Source: Cupriavidus sp. BIS7 (GTDB taxonomy: Bacteria > Pseudomonadota > Gammaproteobacteria > Burkholderiales > Burkholderiaceae). From it: a stretch of 64,000 nucleotides of DNA. The translations under genes were made by a program, and so were the position numbers. The stretch is taken from positions 25,560-89,559 of the forward strand of contig NZ_ALOU01000091.1 of NCBI RefSeq assembly GCF_000292345.1, written 5' to 3'. The notes under the pieces are model-generated. The model did no database searches. It saw nothing but the letters and a program-made list of their open reading frames with translations, and was not told the origin of the DNA. This document shows, piece by piece, positions 51,633-60,642 of this stretch (the stretch's first letter is position 1; each line of letters begins with the position of its first letter).

Positions 51633-51908
51633 ATGGCCAAGCGCGAGCGCAGCCGGCATGTCATCAAGGAAGAGGTGAGCCGGCGCATTCATCAGATTGA
51701 TGAGATCGCCGATGATGGCGCGCATATCCAGGTGCCCGACCCCGAACCGCACCATCGCGATACCTGGGGCCGCAACTGGGATATGGAGCGGTTCGGCAAT
51801 GCGCGCGGATACGAGCAATCGATCCGCATGGTGGTCGACGAGGTACGTGACGAGTTCGATCTCGTCGACGACCCCGCAAGCAGGACGCCGAACCCGTTCG
51901 GCGACTGA
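51633..51908 (+). CDS. Conserved small hypothetical protein
   Basis: 91 residues, MAKRERSRHVIKEEVSRRIH..., soluble, charged, ending ASRTPNPFGD. Perfect Shine-Dalgarno AAAGGAGG before the ATG, so clearly expressed. Not recognised. Convergent with the GGDEF-EAL gene. Confidence 0.75.
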   Translation: MAKRERSRHVIKEEVSRRIHQIDEIADDGAHIQVPDPEPHHRDTWGRNWDMERFGNARGYEQSIRMVVDEVRDEFDLVDDPASRTPNPFGD

Positions 51909-51915
51909 GCCCCGA

Positions 51916-54477
51916 TCAGTGAACCAGCCCCAGCCCCAGCCCCAGCCCCGACGGCTGGGGCTGCCATCCCTCCAGCGAACTGGCCGGCAGCGGCTGGGCA
52001 AACAGGAAACCCTGGCCAACGTGACATCCCTGGTCCAGCAGGAACTGGCGCTGGAAGGCGCTGGTCACGCCCTCGGCAACCACGTTAAGGTTGCGCGCGC
52101 GGCCGATGCGGATCACCGCTTCCACCAGGGTGCGCGTGGCTTCGCTGGTCTCCAGATCCACCAGAAAGCTCCGGTCCAGCTTGATCTCGTCGACCGGTAG
52201 CCGCATGAGCCGGCTCAGGCTCGAAAATCCCGTTCCAAAATCGTCGATCGACAGGCGCACACCAAGTTCGCGCAATGCCGCAATCGTCGCTTCGGCTTCG
52301 GCTTCGGGTGTCTGTTCCAGGAATACGCTTTCCGTGATCTCGATGGTCAACTCCGCAGCCGACAGCCCGTGCGTGCTCAGGGCTCGGGCAACGACGTCCG
52401 CCAAGCCGGGGTCGCGTATCGACAGCGGCGACAGGTTCACCGACACGGCCGGCACGTTGGCGCCGATCTGCCGCCAGCGCGCCTGCTGCGCACAGGCTTC
52501 GCGCACGGCCCAGTAGCCGAGCGCCACGACCAGCCCCGATTCCTCTGCCATCGGCACGAACACGGTAGGTGCAATGTCGCCGCGGCGCGGATGCCGCCAG
52601 CGCGCCAGGGCCTCCACCGACCACAGGCTGCCCGTGGGCAGATGGATCTGCGGCTGGTAGGACATATGCAACTGGTTGCCGCAGATCGCTTCGCGCAACT
52701 CACATTCCAGCGTGCGCCGGTCGCCCAGACGGCGCGCCAGCGCGGTGTCGTAGACGCACACCTGGTTGCCGTGCTCGGCCCTGCCGCGCTTCTTGGCCTG
52801 ATAGGCGGCCAGGTCGGCATGGTGCAGCAACGTTTCGCGGTCGCGCGCGTGCTCGGTCAGTATGCTGATGCCGATGCTGGCCGACGGCGAAAGGCTCAGG
52901 CCGCGCCCGATGGCTACCGGAGAACCGAGCGCGAGCAGCAGTTGCTGGGCCGCGGCCGTTGCATCGTCCCGGCCATGGCCGGGCAGCAGCACCGCGAATT
53001 CATCGCCCGACAGCCTGCCTACGGTGGCGTGCTGTGCGAGATCGGCCGAGGCATGGTGCAACCGCGACGCCACTTCGATCAGGAAGCGGTCGCCGGCGCC
53101 GTGCCCCTGCGCGTCGTTCACACGCTTGAAATCGTTGAGATTGATAAACAGCATTGCCAGCGAGCTGCCATCCGCGTTGGCGCGGGCCACCGCGTCGTCG
53201 GCAAGTGACAGCAGCAACTGGCGGTTTGGCAGGCCGGTCAGCGCGTCGTAGTACGCCAGGCGGTGGATGCGTTCCTGCGCCTGGTCCCGTGCCAGCGCCA
53301 GCGCGCAGAGGTCCGCCGCAACGCCTACCAGGTTCTCGTGGAACGCGTCGGGCAGGCGTGCATCGGTGAAGCAAAGCGCAAACGTGCCGAGCACGCGCCC
53401 GTCGGCGGCGCGCACCGGCGTGGACCAGCTTGCGGCAACGCCTGCGGCAAGCGCGTGGTCGCGGAGATGCTCGCTGCGCGCATCTCTGGCGATATCGCCA
53501 ATCGCCACCGGGTGGCCCAGGAAGGCCGCGGCGCCGCAGGAGCCCGACTGCAGGCCGATCTGCAAGGTGTCGAACGATGCGAGCAGGTCGGGCGTGGCCG
53601 ATGGCATCGCCACGAGGCGCAGGCGGCCATCCACCACGCGCATCACGGCGGCCATCGTGCCCGGCGCCATCCGCTCCACGCGGCGGCACAGGTCAGCCAT
53701 GATCTTCGCGGTTGGCAGGTCTCGCGCCAGCGCGTCGAGCGTGCGGTGCTGGATCGATTCGCGCACCTTGGTCGCGGTGATGTCGGTCAGTACCCAGACC
53801 GTGTTGACCAGCTCGCCCATGCCCGCAGGCGCCATGATCGGGCTCACGGCGACGGAAAGCCAGCGCGGCTGGCCGCCCTTGTCCGGCACCAGCGCTTCGT
53901 TATATAGGGGCCGGCCCGAGGCCAGCGGGGCCAGCAGGGACGGTATCAGTTCCGGCCGCACGTTGATCGGCATCAGCAGGTCCTGCCAGCGGCGCCCCAC
54001 GGCCTGGTGCCGCGCGTAGCCGAGCAGACGCGTGAACCCGCCATTGAGATGGCAGATGACGCCGTGGGCGTCGGTGATCATGACCGGGTTCTCGGCATGG
54101 TCAAGGCACAGCGAGAGCATGCGCAGGCCAGCGGGGCTCAGCGTGGAGCCCCCGTCATCGCTGTCGTCATGGAGAAAGGCGGCAAACTGCTGCCCGGGGC
54201 CATCCCTGGCCACCAGGCTGTCCCGCACGAACGCGGTCGTATGCAGCCTGGCCTGCCGCACGGTGCCATCGGCGCGTGCGATTGCCACGCTGCGCTCGTC
54301 GCCTCCGGCGTCCGCGCGCAGGTCGCCAAGCGCCAGCAGCGAGGCACATTGGCCCAGCACGCTGGCTCGCTGCAGACCCCACAACGCCTCCGCTGCGGCG
54401 TTGAACAGGGTGACCTGGTTTTGCGCATTGACGGCGACTACGGCATCGATCGCCTGTTCCAGCGCCTGGGTACGCAT
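51916..54477 (-). CDS. PAS-GAF-GGDEF-EAL cyclic-di-GMP protein
   Basis: 853 residues. Two PAS-like domains (1-~240), a GAF (near 250-400), GGDEF, EAL. The cyclase site is SGDEF in place of GGDEF and there is no RxxD I-site, so the cyclase is probably inactive. The EAL half is intact: SVEALARWRHP, EITESVFLEQT, IDDFGTGFSSL, KLDRSF and VVAEGV. So a sensed signal probably sets phosphodiesterase activity. No TM, cytosolic. Start ATG 54477 (MRTQALEQAI). Its 3' end contains the ccagcc repeat. Confidence 0.9.
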   Translation of the reverse strand: MRTQALEQAIDAVVAVNAQNQVTLFNAAAEALWGLQRASVLGQCASLLALGDLRADAGGDERSVAIARADGTVRQARLHTTAFVRDSLVARDGPGQQFAAFLHDDSDDGGSTLSPAGLRMLSLCLDHAENPVMITDAHGVICHLNGGFTRLLGYARHQAVGRRWQDLLMPINVRPELIPSLLAPLASGRPLYNEALVPDKGGQPRWLSVAVSPIMAPAGMGELVNTVWVLTDITATKVRESIQHRTLDALARDLPTAKIMADLCRRVERMAPGTMAAVMRVVDGRLRLVAMPSATPDLLASFDTLQIGLQSGSCGAAAFLGHPVAIGDIARDARSEHLRDHALAAGVAASWSTPVRAADGRVLGTFALCFTDARLPDAFHENLVGVAADLCALALARDQAQERIHRLAYYDALTGLPNRQLLLSLADDAVARANADGSSLAMLFINLNDFKRVNDAQGHGAGDRFLIEVASRLHHASADLAQHATVGRLSGDEFAVLLPGHGRDDATAAAQQLLLALGSPVAIGRGLSLSPSASIGISILTEHARDRETLLHHADLAAYQAKKRGRAEHGNQVCVYDTALARRLGDRRTLECELREAICGNQLHMSYQPQIHLPTGSLWSVEALARWRHPRRGDIAPTVFVPMAEESGLVVALGYWAVREACAQQARWRQIGANVPAVSVNLSPLSIRDPGLADVVARALSTHGLSAAELTIEITESVFLEQTPEAEAEATIAALRELGVRLSIDDFGTGFSSLSRLMRLPVDEIKLDRSFLVDLETSEATRTLVEAVIRIGRARNLNVVAEGVTSAFQRQFLLDQGCHVGQGFLFAQPLPASSLEGWQPQPSGLGLGLGLVH
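51922..51965. repeat. ccagcc hexamer run and stem-loop
   Basis: Five ccagcc-type hexamers (51924-51949) inside the last codons of the GGDEF-EAL gene (reading Gly-Leu repeats). ccccagccccgac/ggctgggg forms a stem usable as a two-way terminator for the convergent genes. Confidence 0.7.
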
Positions 54478-54773
54478 GCTGTCTGATTTCTCGTTTTTGT
54501 GGGTGCTTCGTGCGCGTCCGGGCTGTCGCCCGGATTCTCCCCATCGATGCGATCGACCCGCTCGATCGGCGCACCCCGCGAGTGTACGGCCGTTCCGCTG
54601 CCGTGGCGGGCAGGGTTTGCCCGTCTTTCCTGTATCGGCGGCAACTGCGTCAACCCCACTTTAGGGGCCCCGGCGAACGAAAGGGGCGGCAAGGCCGCTC
54701 CCCGGCGGCCGACGCATGGCGCGTGACGGCGGCATTGGTGTATTCCCCAAGGCGGCCGGGCGCGGTGCGGTGT
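54478..54773. other. Gap between yfiB-like and GGDEF-EAL genes
   Basis: No gene. ggggcggc-aag-gccgctcccc stem near 54684-54704 could end the yfi transcript (minus strand), without a T run. Confidence 0.35.
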
Positions 54774-55286
54774 CTAGTCGACGGTGACGATGATGGAGAC
54801 CCGGCGGTTCTCCGCGCGTCCCGCGGCAGTGCGGTTGTCGGCAACCGGGCGGGTCTTGCCAAAACCGCGCACGTCGAGGTGGTTGCGGTCGAATCCGCAG
54901 GCCAGCAGCACGCGGGCCACGGCCTGGGCACGGCGCAACGATAGCTGCTGGTTGTATTCCAGTGTGCCGACGGCGTCAGTGTGGCCGTCCACGCGCAGGG
55001 CGTCGATGCCGGCCGACCGCAGCGTGCGGGCCATGCGCGTCAGCGCGAGTTGCTGCTCCGCGGAGACCATGTCCTCGTCGAAGCCGAACAGCACCTTGTC
55101 CGGCACCACAAGCTCCCAGCCGCTCTCCGTCAGCGTGAAGCCCTGGTCCTTGAGCACGGCGATCTGGGCCGGCGTCAGCTTGTGGGCGGGACTTGCGCAT
55201 CCGGCCAATGCCAGTGACAGCGCGGTCATGCCGGCCAGCGTAGTCAGCAGGAAAGAGCGGCGGGCGGTGCAAAAGCGCGCCATCAT
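54774..55286 (-). CDS. yfiB: YfiB-like OmpA-family lipoprotein
   Basis: 170 residues. Lipobox LSLALAGCAS, then a short stalk and an OmpA C-terminal domain: VLFGFDEDMVSAEQ, VDGHTDAVGTLEYNQQLS and FGKTRPVADNRTAAGRAENRR. Binds peptidoglycan; in the YfiBNR system it sequesters YfiR under envelope stress, freeing YfiN. 9 nt after yfiN. Confidence 0.85.
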   Translation of the reverse strand: MMARFCTARRSFLLTTLAGMTALSLALAGCASPAHKLTPAQIAVLKDQGFTLTESGWELVVPDKVLFGFDEDMVSAEQQLALTRMARTLRSAGIDALRVDGHTDAVGTLEYNQQLSLRRAQAVARVLLACGFDRNHLDVRGFGKTRPVADNRTAAGRAENRRVSIIVTVD

Positions 55287-55295
55287 GACGGCCTC

Positions 55296-56579
55296 TCACA
55301 CGTGCGGCTCCGGCGGCGCGGACTCCGCGCTGCGCCAGGTGGCACCGGAATGGCGCTTGGCGCCATACATGGCCGCGTCGGCCGCGTGAAGCAATGCCGT
55401 CCCGTTGCGGGCGTGCAGCGGATACACGGCCAGCCCGATGCTGAGCGGCGCGAGGATGTCGGTGCCATCGGGCAGGCGGACCGGCTCGGCCATCGCATCG
55501 AGGATGTGCTCGGCAATGCGGATCGCGTCTTCGGGCTGGCGCAGCGCGCTGACCAGCACGGCGAACTCGTCGCCGCCAAGGCGCGCCACGCTGTCGCCTT
55601 CGCGCAGGCAGTCGCGCAGGCGCTGGGCGATGCAGACGAGCACGGAATCGCCCGCGGCATGGCCGTATCGGTCGTTGATCCCCTTGAAGTCGTCGCTGTC
55701 GAGATAGAGGACGGCTGCATACTGGTTGCGCGCCGCCGCCGTACGCAAGGCAAGTTCCAGCGTTTCAGTGAAGGCGGCGCGGTTGAGCAAGCCTGTCAGG
55801 CCGTCATGGCTCGCGCGGTGCGCCAGCGAACGGTTCTCGTGCTGAAGCTGCTTCTGCCACGCCTCCAGTTCGTCGAGCAGCACGTTGAAGTCCTCCGACA
55901 GCGCGTTCAGTTCATTGATCCGGGCTGGCGGCATGCGCTGTCCAAACGCGCGTTCGGAACGCACGGCATGTGCCACGCGCATCAGGTTGCGCAGCGGATC
56001 GATGATGTCCTTGAGCATCCGGCTGGACATGTAGTGCGCGCCCACGGCGGTCAGAAGCAGGCAGGCGGCCAGGCCAAGCGTGCCCTGCAGCAGGAAATGC
56101 AGCAGGGCGATGGGGTCGCCGGTCACACGCACGCTGCCTACCTGCTGGGCTTCGTGATAGATCGGCTGCTCCACCGGGCCGGAGGTCAACAGTTCACCGG
56201 CCAGCCGGCGCAGCGTTGGGAACCGGGTTTGGCCAGGGTGCTGCCACGTGGTCAGGGGCTGGTGGTCGCGGTCGAACACGGCGACCCGTGTCACGTCCTC
56301 CGTTGCGGCGATCACCGCCAGCGCATCGGCTGCGGCGGCTTCGTCGCGGAACACCACCGGGGCTTCCACCGTATAGGCGATCGAGCGTGCCACCAGCCGC
56401 AGGTTGTGGTCGGCATAGGCACGCAGCGCGGTCAGTCCCAGCGCGGTCAGCGAGATGCCGACCGTGAACACGGCGATCAGCGCCACGCTCAGGTGGATGC
56501 GCTGCAGCGCGCGGAACAGCGTCGGGCGGCGCGGCGCGGCGGGAGTTGGAGGATGAAGGCGGCGGCCGGGCAGGTTCAT
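55296..56579 (-). CDS. yfiN: YfiN/TpbB-like diguanylate cyclase
   Basis: 427 residues. TM1 VALIAVFTVGISLTALGLTA, periplasmic CHASE8-type sensor, TM2 LGLAACLLLTAVGAHYM, HAMP, then GGDEF with RLGGDEFAV intact and REGD I-site five residues before. Held off by YfiR in the periplasm. ATG overlaps the yfiR stop (ATGA). Confidence 0.92.
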   Translation of the reverse strand: MNLPGRRLHPPTPAAPRRPTLFRALQRIHLSVALIAVFTVGISLTALGLTALRAYADHNLRLVARSIAYTVEAPVVFRDEAAAADALAVIAATEDVTRVAVFDRDHQPLTTWQHPGQTRFPTLRRLAGELLTSGPVEQPIYHEAQQVGSVRVTGDPIALLHFLLQGTLGLAACLLLTAVGAHYMSSRMLKDIIDPLRNLMRVAHAVRSERAFGQRMPPARINELNALSEDFNVLLDELEAWQKQLQHENRSLAHRASHDGLTGLLNRAAFTETLELALRTAAARNQYAAVLYLDSDDFKGINDRYGHAAGDSVLVCIAQRLRDCLREGDSVARLGGDEFAVLVSALRQPEDAIRIAEHILDAMAEPVRLPDGTDILAPLSIGLAVYPLHARNGTALLHAADAAMYGAKRHSGATWRSAESAPPEPHV

Positions 56580-57196
56580 AATGCGGGCGTCCTGCGGCGG
56601 CCGAGTTGGAGAACACCCGGGTGGACGTGAATGCCGCTGCGGGCAATGGCGTCAAGATTGATGCGGAAGGACACCTGGTTCTCGCGGATGTTCAGGCAGA
56701 ACATGCTGCCTACCTCACACTCGAAATCCTGCTCGGTGATGACCAGCACCGGCTTCCCCACCAGTTCGGTCGTCAGCTTCTTGCGGAGCGCATCGGTCAT
56801 TGCACCGATATAGAGCGCATCGCATTCGGGCGCGAGCGCGTCGGCCAGCGCGTCGACGGGCCGTGCTTCGACCAGCCTGCCGGTGGACAGCGGGCCGCCC
56901 TCCATCAGCTTGCCCGCATAGTGCGCGCTGGTGTCCACGCACAGGCGCAGCGTCTCGCGCTCGGCCGGCCAGCGGGCATAGCTCAGCAGGCTCATGACCA
57001 CGCGGGCCACGGCTTCGGGGCGGGAAACCTGGGCGCCCGGCGCGGATGCGGCTGATGCGGCGGCTGCGCCCGAAGCAGCAGGGGTCGGTGCGGCCAGTGC
57101 CAGCGGCAGCCCGCCGGCCACTGCCAGCAATACGGCCATCGGCAGCGCCAGCGCGCGGCACAGTCGCGGAAGGAGGGGGTACGCGGTACTCGGCAA
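56576..57196 (-). CDS. yfiR: YfiR-family periplasmic repressor (DUF4154)
   Basis: About 206 residues. Signal peptide region (RALALPMAVLLAVAGGLPLALA), then the DUF4154 domain: VARVVMSLLSYARWP, APECDALYIGAM and CEVGSMFCLNI, the last giving the Cys-x6-Cys spacing of the YfiR disulphide. Binds and inhibits YfiN. Start uncertain: TTG 57196 gives a good signal peptide; ATG 57139 and TTG 57349 are also in frame. Confidence 0.8.
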   Translation of the reverse strand: MPSTAYPLLPRLCRALALPMAVLLAVAGGLPLALAAPTPAASGAAAASAASAPGAQVSRPEAVARVVMSLLSYARWPAERETLRLCVDTSAHYAGKLMEGGPLSTGRLVEARPVDALADALAPECDALYIGAMTDALRKKLTTELVGKPVLVITEQDFECEVGSMFCLNIRENQVSFRINLDAIARSGIHVHPGVLQLGRRRTPAL

Positions 57197-57398
57197 TTGG
57201 GTGGGTGGCGGAATTGTCCGGCGGGAATCGCTGTCGATGGAGTTTCGGCATCCTTTGCTAAAACTGTAGCCAGTCGGCGTTGCGTCCGCATCGGGCCAAA
57301 GGCCGTAAATCGGCACGAGGACGCGGGTGACGGGGGCGCCGGCTGTCAAACTGATGTGCTAGAGTTCCCGGACACCTTTGTTCGACCGGAGGAGCGCC

Positions 57399-57602
57399 AT
57401 GGCAACCGAATCCAGACCGCAACTGAAGGCCTTCGTGCAGACCGCGCCACAGTCCGGACGCTATGTCTGGGTGATTTCACTGGTGGACTTCAGTGCGCAG
57501 CAGATCCGGCGCACCATTGTGTCTGACGATACATTCACCACCTCCGACGCCGCGCGCGTAGCCGGCGATGCCGAACTCAAGGCGATGGCTGCCGACCACT
57601 GA
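57399..57602 (+). CDS. Small hypothetical protein
   Basis: 67 residues, MATESRPQLKAFVQTAPQ..., soluble. GGAGGAG before the ATG 57399. Not recognised; the RYVWVISLVDFSAQQI segment looks beta-rich. Divergent from yfiR. Confidence 0.65.
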   Translation: MATESRPQLKAFVQTAPQSGRYVWVISLVDFSAQQIRRTIVSDDTFTTSDAARVAGDAELKAMAADH

Positions 57603-57706
57603 CACTGGGGCGCCCGGTAATTTTCCGATACCCTTTCTTACATCACATCGCGGGTGGGGTCGATAGACTTCCACTCATTGCAGTGAACTAAAAGAGAGGG
57701 TCTCCA

Positions 57707-58135
57707 ATGAAACGTCAATTCGCAGCGCGCGCCATTGCCGGCGCGATCCTGCTGGGCTCGGCCGCCGTCCTGGCGCCGGCCGCCATGGCTCAGGCACAGG
57801 TCAGCATCAATATCGGTATCGGCACGCCGCCCCCGGCTCCCGTCTATGAAGCCGTGCCCGCGCCGCGCCCCGGCTATGTCTGGGCGCCCGGCTACTGGGA
57901 CTGGGACGACCACTATCACAAGCATGCATGGAAGGGCGGTCACTGGGTCGCCGAGCGCCCTGGCTACGTCTATGAGGCACCGCGCTGGGTCCGCGCCAGC
58001 AATGGCTGGGTGCTGCAGCCCGAGCGCTGGGGCCGTGGGCCCGACCGTGGGGATTACGACGGCGATCATGACCATGGACATGGCCATGGCGAGTATCACT
58101 GCCCGCCGGGACACGCCAAGAAGGGCGAATGCTGA
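57707..58135 (+). CDS. YXWGXW-repeat secreted protein
   Basis: 142 residues. Signal peptide (ILLGSAAVLAPAAMAQA), then aromatic repeats GYVWAPGYWDWD, GGHWVAERPGYVYEAPRWV and a His/Asp-rich tail HDHGHGHGEYHC. Envelope protein family of unknown role, widespread in Burkholderiales. AGAGAGGG before the ATG. Confidence 0.85.
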   Translation: MKRQFAARAIAGAILLGSAAVLAPAAMAQAQVSINIGIGTPPPAPVYEAVPAPRPGYVWAPGYWDWDDHYHKHAWKGGHWVAERPGYVYEAPRWVRASNGWVLQPERWGRGPDRGDYDGDHDHGHGHGEYHCPPGHAKKGEC

Positions 58136-58228
58136 AGCTTTGACCGGCAGCATCGCGCGGCACGGTGACAGGCACGCGTGAGGCCATGCTAGGATTCCCG
58201 GGCTCGGAAATTTCCCGGAGACTCAGAC

Positions 58229-58453
58229 ATGGCCAAGCAGGTTTTCTCGCGTGCGCAGTATCTCGACATCCTCAACGACAGCCTGCGCCGCCATCCCGGA
58301 TACCAACCGGGCATGGCGTTTGTATTCCTGCCGCCGGGCGCGAGCGCCAGCCAGGCATCGGGCGTGGGCTGCACCGGCCCGATGGAGGCGATGCCGATTT
58401 ACTGCGAGATCGAACGCGTGGCCTCTGGGCTGATCTCCGTCACGCCTGAGTAG
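58229..58453 (+). CDS. Small hypothetical protein
   Basis: 74 residues, MAKQVFSRAQYLDILNDSLR..., with GAGCTGPMEAMPIYCEIERV-like C-terminal half holding two Cys. Not recognised. Followed by a 10-bp repeat and a strong terminator. Confidence 0.65.
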   Translation: MAKQVFSRAQYLDILNDSLRRHPGYQPGMAFVFLPPGASASQASGVGCTGPMEAMPIYCEIERVASGLISVTPE

Positions 58454-58454
58454 G

Positions 58455-58514
58455 CTGGAATAGCCCGGAACAGCCCGGAACAGCCCGGAGCAGGCCGGAA
58501 CAGGCTGGAGCACA
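58455..58514. repeat. Six 10-bp tandem repeats
   Basis: Consensus ccggaacagc with variants at ends (ctggaatagc, ctggagcac). Lies just past the 58229 gene stop, before the terminator. Confidence 0.8.
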
Positions 58515-58519
58515 AATGC

Positions 58520-58547
58520 AAACAGGCACCCCTTGGGGTGCCTGTTT
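58520..58547. terminator. Two-way terminator
   Basis: aaacaggcacccc / ggggtgcctgttt perfect stem between the convergent 58229 and 58559 genes; a T run on both strands. Confidence 0.9.
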
Positions 58548-58558
58548 GTCGTTCCGGC

Positions 58559-58951
58559 TTACTCTCCGTCTTCCTCGTCGTCGAGGAACTCGCGGCGCAG
58601 CATCCAGTTGGCGATGGCTTCATCGCAGACCTTCTTGAGCTTGGCCTTGTCGGGAAGCTTGTCGAAAAGCTGGAAGTTCACCAGCGCCATCCCTGCATCG
58701 GTGATGTAGAACAGGCGGTCTGGCTCGTCATAGTGGACGACGCGGCCGTCGATACCCGATTCCTCGCTGTCGGCTGGCATGTCTTCGAGTTCGACCACGC
58801 GGCACGTGAAGCGCGGGCTGCGCGTGTGGGTCAGATACTCGAATTCGTCGTGCGTGACGTCGCCGCCCTTGCTGGCGACAACGGCGAAGCCCCAGATGAA
58901 CCGGGGCATCGGCAGATCGGACAGATCGTCAAGCTCGTCAAGCTCGTCCAT
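58559..58951 (-). CDS. Conserved acidic hypothetical protein
   Basis: 130 residues, acidic at both ends (MDELDELDDLSDLPMPR ... LDDEEDGE), soluble. GGGAGAA before ATG 58951; the frame extends to 58990 without a ribosome site. Not recognised. Confidence 0.75.
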   Translation of the reverse strand: MDELDELDDLSDLPMPRFIWGFAVVASKGGDVTHDEFEYLTHTRSPRFTCRVVELEDMPADSEESGIDGRVVHYDEPDRLFYITDAGMALVNFQLFDKLPDKAKLKKVCDEAIANWMLRREFLDDEEDGE

Positions 58952-59020
58952 GGTGTTCTCCCTGATGCAATAGCCCGCATTATCCACCAAGTCCTACACC
59001 ATGGCCGCACGTATTGCCAA

Positions 59021-60625
59021 TCACTGGAGCATATAGCCGCTGGCCAGTGTGCCGAAGTCCTCAAGTTCGCGGGCCTGCCACGCGGAATCGAGGGCGAGTT
59101 CCTCGGCCAGGATGGCCGCCACGCGTGGGGCGCCGTCCAGCGCGGCCCGGGCGTCCAGGAACAGCGCACGGTTGCGGCGGGCCAGTACGTCCTCCACGCG
59201 CCGTGCCAGTTCATAGCGCGCGGCGAAGCGCACGTGCGCCTCGGTCAGTCCGGAGGCCGGGACGATCAGGTTGTCGGCCCCGGGCAGCGTCTGCACCAGC
59301 GGCAGGTCCGAGCCGTAATAGCGGTCAGGCGATCCGGCATTGGCCGGCGGCATGCCTGCGGGTATGCCGGCCGCGCCGTGCAGTGGCAAATCGGCGGTCT
59401 GGCACGGCGCGGCGCGCAGCAACTGCCGCTCGATCGCGGTTTCGATCACGTCCTCGGCCATCTTTCGATACGTGGTCCATTTGCCGCCGGTAACCGTGAT
59501 CAGGCCTGCCTTCGACACCAGGATCGTGTGCTCGCGTGACAGCGAGGCGGTGGACGCCTCCCCGGTGGCCTTTACCAGCGGCCGCAGGCCGGCCCAGACG
59601 CTGGTGACGTCGGCGCGCGACGGATCGCGCGCCAGGTAGCGCGCGGCCGTTTCCAGGATGAAATCGACATCGTCGTTCGCGGCGCGCGGCTCCAGCGGCA
59701 GGTCCTGGCGCGGGGTGTCCGTGGTGCCGACGATCGTATGCCCGTTCCAGGGCACCAGGAACAGCACCCGGCCATCGTCGGTCTTCGGGATCAGGATCGC
59801 GCGATCGCCGGGCAGGAAGCTGCGCGGAATCGTCAGGTGAACGCCCTGGCTCGGGGCCACCATCCTGCGCGCCTGGCCGTCTTCCATCTGCCGCACGGCA
59901 TCCACCCATACACCTGTGGCGTTGATCACGCAATCCGCGCGCAGGTGGAAGGTGCCTTCGCCAAATACATCCTGCGCAGTCACGCCAGTGATGACGCCGT
60001 TGGACTGCGCAAGGCCGGTCACGCGCATGTAGTTGATCGCGGTGCCGCCCACATCGAACAGCGTGCGCATCAGCGCCATGGCCAGGCGCGCATCATCGAA
60101 CTGGCCGTCGAAATACAGGTTGCCGCCGCGCAGCGGGCGGCCGCCCACGTGTTCGGCCAGGGTAGGGGCAGCCTCCAGCGTTTCGCGGTGGCTGAGCCAG
60201 CGGCTGCCGGACAGGTTCAGGCCGCCCGCCAGCATGTCATAGACCTTGAGGCCGATGCCGTAGAACGGCTGGTCGAACATCTGGTAGGCCGGCACGACGA
60301 AGCCAAGTGGCCAGACCACGTGCGGCGCATTTCGGGCCAGCAGGCCGCGTTCGTGCAGCGCCTCGCGCACGAGGCTGATGTTGCCCTGCGCGAGATAGCG
60401 GACGCCGCCGTGCACGAGCTTGGTGGCCTTGCTCGACGTGCCCTTGGCGAAGTCGGCCGCTTCGAGCAGCAGCGTGCGATAGCCGCGCGAAGCGGCGTCA
60501 ACGGCGGTGCCCAGGCCGGTGGCGCCACCGCCGATGACGATCACGTCCCAGCGGGACTCGCGCGACAGCGTCTGAAGCAGGGCAGCGCGGGAGGGCGGGT
60601 CGACTGGTGTTACTGAGGTTTGCAT
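59021..60625 (-). CDS. glpD: Glycerol-3-phosphate dehydrogenase
   Basis: 534 residues. FAD enzyme at the membrane, G3P to DHAP. VIVIGGGATGLGTAVDAASRG, KATKLVHGGVRYLAQGN, and the C-terminal DLPLVQ..ANLIVPASGLTE helical domain. Start 60625 (MQTSVTPVDPPSR), 17 nt after glpK, so one operon. The longer open frame to 60772 is a shadow of glpK. Confidence 0.95.
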   Translation of the reverse strand: MQTSVTPVDPPSRAALLQTLSRESRWDVIVIGGGATGLGTAVDAASRGYRTLLLEAADFAKGTSSKATKLVHGGVRYLAQGNISLVREALHERGLLARNAPHVVWPLGFVVPAYQMFDQPFYGIGLKVYDMLAGGLNLSGSRWLSHRETLEAAPTLAEHVGGRPLRGGNLYFDGQFDDARLAMALMRTLFDVGGTAINYMRVTGLAQSNGVITGVTAQDVFGEGTFHLRADCVINATGVWVDAVRQMEDGQARRMVAPSQGVHLTIPRSFLPGDRAILIPKTDDGRVLFLVPWNGHTIVGTTDTPRQDLPLEPRAANDDVDFILETAARYLARDPSRADVTSVWAGLRPLVKATGEASTASLSREHTILVSKAGLITVTGGKWTTYRKMAEDVIETAIERQLLRAAPCQTADLPLHGAAGIPAGMPPANAGSPDRYYGSDLPLVQTLPGADNLIVPASGLTEAHVRFAARYELARRVEDVLARRNRALFLDARAALDGAPRVAAILAEELALDSAWQARELEDFGTLASGYMLQ

Positions 60626-60642
60626 AGGGGTCTGAATCCGGT

